From positions 1 to 9,711 of the forward strand of contig JAKAUA010000019.1 in the NCBI GenBank assembly GCA_021827875.1: 9,711 nucleotides of DNA, written 5' to 3'. The stretch is from a bacterium. GTDB taxonomy: Bacteria; Babelota; Babeliae; Babelales; Vermiphilaceae. Position numbers and translations under genes: made by a program. The notes beneath the pieces were generated by a model. The model was given only the letters and a program-made list of their open reading frames with translations. It was not told the DNA's origin and made no database searches. Of the stretch, positions 6,079 through 9,711 are shown in pieces (within the stretch, counting starts at the first letter, position 1; each line of letters opens with the position of its first letter).

Positions 6079-6119
6079 AATCGAACCTTACTAAAAAAAT
6101 TCTTAAACTATTATTTTCA

Positions 6120-6941
6120 CTATGGGCGACGACGTTTCAGAATCAAACGATTCTTACGAACACGTGTTCTGGTACCTTTGGCACCTTTACCCCATGGGCT
6201 TACCGGGTGAGATCCTGACTTAGAACGACCTTCACCACCACCATGTGGGTGATCAACAGGGTTCATAGCCATACCACGAACGGTTGGTCTAATACCACGA
6301 TATCTGGTACGTCCCGCTTTACCCCAAGTGATATTGCGATAGTCGGCATTCCCTAAAACACCTACTGTTGCCCAACATTCAAGAGGAACCATACGGACTT
6401 CTCCAGATGGCATACGCAATGTCGCATAACCATCTTCTGTTTTAGAAACAAATTGAGAAGAAGTACCTGCACTACGAGCAAGTTTTCCGCCAGAACCCGG
6501 TGCTATTTCGATATTATGCACCATGAAACCAACTGGAATATTGCGTAATGGAAGGCTATTTCCTACCTTTGCTTCAGCATTTTGGCTTGCGATCACTTTG
6601 TGACCAACATTGATTCCATCAGGAAGCAACATATATGTCTTAGCGCCATTTTCATATACAACCAATCCAATACGAACATTTCGATTAGGATCATATTCTA
6701 CGGTTGCTATACGACCATTAACATCTTTTTGAGTTCTTTTAAAATCGATCATACGATATTTACGTACTGCACCGCCGCCATGATGACGAACCGTGATACG
6801 ACCATATGCGTTTCTTCCCCCACCTTTTTTCAAACCGATTACCAAACCTTTTGCAGGAACATTGGTAGTAATATCGCTGGAATCAAGGAATGTTTGAAAT
6901 CGTAAGGAAGCACTACGTGGTTTTCTTCTATTTATAGCCAT
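6120..6941 (-). CDS. rplB: 50S ribosomal protein L2
   Basis: L2 is one of the most conserved large-subunit proteins; it stabilises the region around the peptidyl-transferase centre and subunit association. The 273-residue protein has the usual length. The N-terminal RNA-binding domain contains GGRNAYGRITVRHHGGGAVR (41-60). The C-terminal domain contains AGRTRYRGIRPTVRGMAMN (209-227) and the hallmark DHPHGGGEGRS (230-240); His231 is the equivalent of the conserved E. coli His229. It ends in a strongly basic tail (KNRLILKRRRP). The rplW stop codon merges with the AAGGA Shine-Dalgarno, 8 bases from the ATG, suggesting coupling. Confidence 0.99.
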   Translation of the reverse strand: MAINRRKPRSASLRFQTFLDSSDITTNVPAKGLVIGLKKGGGRNAYGRITVRHHGGGAVRKYRMIDFKRTQKDVNGRIATVEYDPNRNVRIGLVVYENGAKTYMLLPDGINVGHKVIASQNAEAKVGNSLPLRNIPVGFMVHNIEIAPGSGGKLARSAGTSSQFVSKTEDGYATLRMPSGEVRMVPLECWATVGVLGNADYRNITWGKAGRTRYRGIRPTVRGMAMNPVDHPHGGGEGRSKSGSHPVSPWGKGAKGTRTRVRKNRLILKRRRP

Positions 6942-6949
6942 TATATTCC

Positions 6950-7285
6950 TTATGCCTCTTTGCGCTCTTCAACTGATGCCATTGGGGTGCCAGCTTGATC
7001 TAGGAAATTAAGCGAATACCCTTCTGCAAGAGTAACAATAGCTTTCTTAGTAAGCGGCCCAGTGACGGTACGTCTCTGAACTTGGCGATTTTTTCCTTTG
7101 CGCACAATAATATTTACTTTTTTAACTTTAACGTTAAAAATCTTTTCGAGCGCTTCTGCAACTAATGCCTTATTCGCTTGTGGATGAACACTTAAAACCA
7201 ATTTATTCAGATCTCTGTTCATATAAGCAGCTTTTTCTGAATTAATAATCGGCTTTAAGATAATTTGATAAATATTTAAATCCAT
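6950..7285 (-). CDS. rplW: 50S ribosomal protein L23
   Basis: L23 stands at the tunnel exit and is the docking protein for trigger factor and SRP. The 111-residue protein shows IILKPIINSEKAAYM (8-22), which matches the family's D-I-I-x-x-P-V-I-T-E-K-like opening, the helix ANKALVAEALEKIFNVKVKKVNII, and the basic GKNRQVQRRTVTG turn. The C-terminal extension (about 90-111) is longer than the minimal fold but common. Its ATG (7285) overlaps the last 10 bases of rplD, and there is no clear Shine-Dalgarno, so translation probably depends on ribosomes finishing rplD. Confidence 0.97.
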   Translation of the reverse strand: MDLNIYQIILKPIINSEKAAYMNRDLNKLVLSVHPQANKALVAEALEKIFNVKVKKVNIIVRKGKNRQVQRRTVTGPLTKKAIVTLAEGYSLNFLDQAGTPMASVEERKEA

Positions 7286-7920
7286 TGTGAAACCATATCT
7301 TTAAAGTGATCAAAATCTTTTTTCAAGAATACCCAGTGATCTGAATTGCTCATATCAAAAGCATTTGCTTGGTCAAAGAACAATATTCTTACATTAGGAA
7401 TATTGGCAAATGAAGCAAAGCTCAATACATCGCTCACAGGAAGAAAAAGATTTATTCTAACATTTTTCAATCCAGCTTCTTTAAGTGCATTAACTGCTTC
7501 AGCAGTTCTTGGTCGTTGCTCGCTTAAGGTCCAATCTAAAGAAACAATTTTACCAGCATTAGCATAATGGGAAGCTAAACCAGCCAATACGTTTTTCTTA
7601 ACTTGTTTATTAACTTGCAATGTTCTTACGCGAGGTTGTGGCCCATGGCTCACACCACCACTGCGCCATACGGGAGAACGAGCAGAACCTGCACGCGCGC
7701 GGCCGGTACCCTTTTGTTTCCAAGGCTTTTTGTTTGAGAATGAGATTTCAGAACGACCTTTGACCCCTAAAGTACCTTGGCGCCAATTCTGTTGCAATGC
7801 GCGAACCCATGTTGAAAAACCAACAGTGGAATCTGATTGCTCAACTGAACCAATACCAAGTTCTTGTGATGAAACAACATGAAGTTTATCTGATCCTGCT
7901 TGTGTTTTTTGTGTATTCAT
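7276..7920 (-). CDS. rplD: 50S ribosomal protein L4
   Basis: L4 has a globular domain on the ribosome surface and a long loop that narrows the peptide tunnel; in E. coli it also represses its own operon. The 214-residue protein carries the core loop GVKGRSEISFSNKKPWKQ (about 53-70), directly continued by KGTGRARAGSARSPVWRSGG, with tunnel residues well conserved. The first 45 residues diverge from familiar L4 proteins: a polar, serine- and glutamine-rich leader precedes WVRALQQNWRQGT, where the family normally reads LVHQVVVAYAAGARQGT. The ATG (7920) has AGGT 7 bases upstream, with the rplC stop codon inside it. The last 10 bases overlap rplW. Confidence 0.97.
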   Translation of the reverse strand: MNTQKTQAGSDKLHVVSSQELGIGSVEQSDSTVGFSTWVRALQQNWRQGTLGVKGRSEISFSNKKPWKQKGTGRARAGSARSPVWRSGGVSHGPQPRVRTLQVNKQVKKNVLAGLASHYANAGKIVSLDWTLSEQRPRTAEAVNALKEAGLKNVRINLFLPVSDVLSFASFANIPNVRILFFDQANAFDMSNSDHWVFLKKDFDHFKDMVSQWI

Positions 7921-7927
7921 TTTGTAC

Positions 7928-8551
7928 CTATGCTCTTCGAATAAAAACTAATGAACCAGATTTGCCAGGGACAGCTCCCTTAACCAACACAATATGCTCT
8001 TCAGGATAGATTTTGACCACTTCAAGGTTTTTCACCATACAGGTATCAACACCCATATGTCCAGGCAATCTTTTACCCTTAATAACCCTACCTTGTGATC
8101 TCATAAAGCTTAGAGAACCTGGGCGTTTACCCAATGTGGAACCGTGGCTTGCACGTCCACCGGTAAAGCCGTGTCTGCGAACAGCGCCCGCAAATCCAGC
8201 ACCTTTGGTAATACCAGTAACATCAACATGATCACCAGTATTTAACAAAGTATGGAAATCCACTTTTTGTCCAACTGTAAACTGTTGTTGTTCTTGATCT
8301 TTTCTGATCTTCACTTCACGAATGAAGCTGAAGTATTTATTTTGTTTTTTGATCCAATCAGCAGAAAACTCTTGTTTAGCATAACGATCTTTAACGCGGC
8401 CAACTTGAACCGCTACATAACCGTCTTGCTCTTCATTTTTAACTTGAGTAACTACCCAATAAGAAACGTCTATTACGGTAACCGGAACAACTTTATTGTC
8501 TGCGAAGACTTGTGTCATCCCTATTTTTTTACCCCATACACCTGCAACCAT
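7928..8551 (-). CDS. rplC: 50S ribosomal protein L3
   Basis: L3 is an early-assembly protein whose long loop reaches the peptidyl-transferase centre. The 207-residue protein starts VAGVWGKKIGMTQVF, the family opening, has GITKGAGFAGAVRRHGFTGG (113-132), SHG (135-137), GRVIKGKRLPGHMG (154-167) and ends KGAVPGKSGSLVFIRRA. The start at 8551 is chosen over an in-frame ATG at 8587 because GGAGG lies 7 bases before it and 8587 would add 12 non-conserved residues inside rpsJ. The central loop is unusual: GKRPGSLSFMRSQG (141-154) stands where many bacteria have HR-x-PGSIG followed by TPG. The gap from rpsJ is 13 bases. Confidence 0.97.
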   Translation of the reverse strand: MVAGVWGKKIGMTQVFADNKVVPVTVIDVSYWVVTQVKNEEQDGYVAVQVGRVKDRYAKQEFSADWIKKQNKYFSFIREVKIRKDQEQQQFTVGQKVDFHTLLNTGDHVDVTGITKGAGFAGAVRRHGFTGGRASHGSTLGKRPGSLSFMRSQGRVIKGKRLPGHMGVDTCMVKNLEVVKIYPEEHIVLVKGAVPGKSGSLVFIRRA

Positions 8552-8558
8552 TGAATAA

Positions 8559-8563
8559 CCTCC
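8559..8563 (-). promoter_or_regulatory. Ribosome binding site deciding the rplC start
   Basis: GGAGG on the coding strand, 7 bases before the ATG at 8551 and just after the rpsJ stop codon. It supports 8551 rather than 8587 as the L3 start. Confidence 0.85.
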
Positions 8564-8564
8564 G

Positions 8565-8870
8565 CTACTTAATTTCAACGTCAACACCAGACGAGAGGCT
8601 CAATTTGCTTAAAGCATCCATGGTCTGGTCTGAAGGAGAAACGATGTCTAAAATACGACTATGAGTTGTTAACTCAAATTGTTCGCGTGATTTTTTATCA
8701 ATGTGCGGTGAACGCAACACGGTAAAGCAACGCTTTCTGTTTGGCATAGGAACAGGTCCCATTAACTGGGAACCTGTTCTTTTTACTGTCGAAACAATTT
8801 GCTTAACTGCCTTATCAAGCAATTGATGATCATATGAGCGTAATGTCAAACGTATTTTTTGTTTTTTCAT
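8565..8870 (-). CDS. rpsJ: 30S ribosomal protein S10 (NusE)
   Basis: S10 belongs to the small-subunit head and, in its free form (NusE), pairs with NusB in transcription antitermination and links NusG to the ribosome. The 101-residue protein has the family length. It opens KIRLTLRSYDHQLLD (5-19) and has the long loop GPVPMPNRKRCFTVLRSPHI (38-57) followed by DKKSREQFE, then ends SGVDVEIK. The ATG (8870) is 9 bases from the tuf stop codon, and the stop codon itself lies in the TAAGGTGA Shine-Dalgarno. There is therefore no room for an S10-type leader, unlike in E. coli. Confidence 0.99.
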   Translation of the reverse strand: MKKQKIRLTLRSYDHQLLDKAVKQIVSTVKRTGSQLMGPVPMPNRKRCFTVLRSPHIDKKSREQFELTTHSRILDIVSPSDQTMDALSKLSLSSGVDVEIK

Positions 8871-8879
8871 TTGCTCACC

Positions 8880-9711
8880 TTATTTAACGATTTGTGTCAC
8901 AACACCGGAACCAACGGTTCTGCCACCTTCACGAATAGCAAAGCGCAAGTCTTTGTCCATCGCAACAGGAGCAATCAATTCCACTGACAATTCAACGTTA
9001 TCACCCGGCATAACCATTTCACGGCCTTCTGGAAGTGATACAACACCGGTAACATCTGTTGTTCTGAAGTAGAATTGAGGACGGTATCCATTGAAGAACG
9101 GAGTTGAACGTCCACCTTCTTGAGTGGTGAGAATGTAAACTTTACATTTGAATTTGGTATGAGGAGTAATACTACCTGTTTTTGCCATAACCATACCGCG
9201 TTCAACATCTTCTTTCTTAGTACCACGAAGAAGAATGCCTACGTTATCACCCGCTTGAGCATCGTTCAAGATTTTTCTGAACATTTCAACACCGGTTACG
9301 GTAGTTTTAGCATTAGCACCGAAGCCGATAATTTCAACTTCATCACCAACTTTTACTTTACCGGTTTCAATTCTACCGGTAACCACAGTACCACGGCCTG
9401 AAATTGTGAATACTTGTTCAACTGGCATCAAGAACGGTTTATCAATTTCACGAGTTGGATTTGGGATATAGGTATCAACTGCATCCATCAATCGTTGCAT
9501 AGCTTCGTAGCCTAAATCGCCTTTGTCACCGTTAAGAGCTTTAACAGCAGCACCACGAATTACTGGAATTTTGTCACCAGGGAAATCATATTTTTTCAAT
9601 AGATCTCTGATTTCTTCTTCCACCATGTCGATCATTTCTGGGTCATCAACCATGTCGCACTTGTTAAGGAACACAACCAACGCAGGAACGTTTACGTTTT
9701 TAGCTAAAACG
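8880..9711 (-). CDS. tuf: Elongation factor Tu, partial (5' end beyond right edge)
   Basis: EF-Tu is the GTPase that brings aminoacyl-tRNA to the ribosomal A site. About 277 of the usual 394-400 residues are visible; the missing N-terminus would hold the P-loop and DxxGH motifs. The visible part starts VLAKNVNVPALVVFLNKCDMV, and the reading frame stays open to the edge, so TTG at 9680 is not a start. NKCD is the G4 guanine-specificity motif. The G5 region reads GAAVKAL rather than the common GSALKAL. Domain 2 begins near FLMPVEQVFTISGRGTVVTGR, domain 3 near TPHTKFKCKVYIL, and the end is FAIREGGRTVGSGVVTQIVK. It is the gene immediately upstream of rpsJ, as in fused str-S10 arrangements. Confidence 0.98.
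   Translation of the reverse strand, partial: VLAKNVNVPALVVFLNKCDMVDDPEMIDMVEEEIRDLLKKYDFPGDKIPVIRGAAVKALNGDKGDLGYEAMQRLMDAVDTYIPNPTREIDKPFLMPVEQVFTISGRGTVVTGRIETGKVKVGDEVEIIGFGANAKTTVTGVEMFRKILNDAQAGDNVGILLRGTKKEDVERGMVMAKTGSITPHTKFKCKVYILTTQEGGRSTPFFNGYRPQFYFRTTDVTGVVSLPEGREMVMPGDNVELSVELIAPVAMDKDLRFAIREGGRTVGSGVVTQIVK

Noticed and set aside
6079..6119. Run of seven thymines (coding strand, 6093-6099) between rplB and rpsS as a terminator
   Set aside because: No GC-rich or stable inverted repeat precedes it, and the operon clearly continues.
6582..6905. 107-codon open frame on the plus strand opposite rplB
   Set aside because: It lies wholly within L2, which is conserved throughout; the translation is rich in Ile, Asn, Thr and Cys with no family resemblance.
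8252..8554. 100-codon open frame on the plus strand opposite rplC
   Set aside because: It is antisense to a well conserved gene, has no recognisable protein features, and is explained by the codon pattern of the opposite strand.
8552..8587. Longer L3 starting at the ATG at 8587
   Set aside because: The extra 12 residues are not like L3, overlap rpsJ by 23 bases, and the GGAGG before 8551 decides for the shorter form.
9120..9401. 93-codon open frame on the plus strand opposite tuf, and another at 8975-9226 on the minus strand in a different frame
   Set aside because: Both are shadows of the EF-Tu reading frame, without own initiation signals or conserved motifs.
1..9711. A hidden novel system (defence, mobile element, CRISPR, RNA gene)
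   Set aside because: Practically every base is assigned to conserved translation genes in canonical order; no repeats in arrays, transposase, or structured RNA segment is visible.

Overview
The window is one uninterrupted, tightly packed block of translation genes, all on the minus strand, so the operon reads from the right edge to the left. Transcription order is: tuf (EF-Tu, 5' part outside the window), rpsJ, rplC, rplD, rplW, rplB, rpsS, rplV, rpsC, rplP, rpmC, rpsQ, rplN, rplX, rplE, rpsN, rplF's upstream neighbour rpsH, rplF, rplR, rpsE and rplO (3' part outside the window). This is the S10 cluster joined directly to the spc cluster, with the end of a str-type cluster (tuf) just in front. 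No gap reaches 100 bases (the longest is 92 bases, between rpsS and rplV), and no tRNA, rRNA, CRISPR, insertion sequence or phage gene is visible.

The organism is a bacterium: the gene order is the bacterial one, start regions carry Shine-Dalgarno motifs, and EF-Tu is of the bacterial type. The DNA is AT-rich (roughly 40% GC by eye, not counted), and all 20 stop codons seen are TAA (17) or TAG (3). Two cluster-level traits narrow it somewhat: rpmD (L30) is missing between rpsE and rplO, and rpsN encodes the short four-cysteine zinc form of S14. Loss of L30 is known from Chlamydiae, cyanobacteria and the candidate phyla radiation, among others. My best guess is a host-associated or reduced-genome lineage such as Candidatus Dependentiae (TM6/Babelae), but nothing in the sequence proves this.

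Region by region: 8880-9711 is the C-terminal two thirds or so of EF-Tu. 3738-8870 is the full S10 set (S10, L3, L4, L23, L2, S19, L22, S3, L16, L29, S17). 1-3718 is the spc set (L14, L24, L5, S14, S8, L6, L18, S5, L15) without L30. Together they give proteins of both ribosomal subunits, including the L2/L3/L4 core of the peptidyl-transferase and tunnel region, the tunnel-exit proteins L22/L23/L24/L29, the small-subunit head proteins S3/S10/S14/S19 and the body proteins S5/S8/S17, while EF-Tu brings aminoacyl-tRNA to the ribosome. Short gaps, two gene overlaps and stop codons that lie inside Shine-Dalgarno motifs point to one long, translationally coupled transcript.

I found no new biological system. 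The points worth a second look are modest: the L30 gap with an rpsE/rplO overlap, a near-identical 23-base repeat in front of rplN and rpsN, a palindrome plus promoter-like elements in the rpsS-rplV spacer, and unusual residues in functional loops of L3, L22 and EF-Tu.
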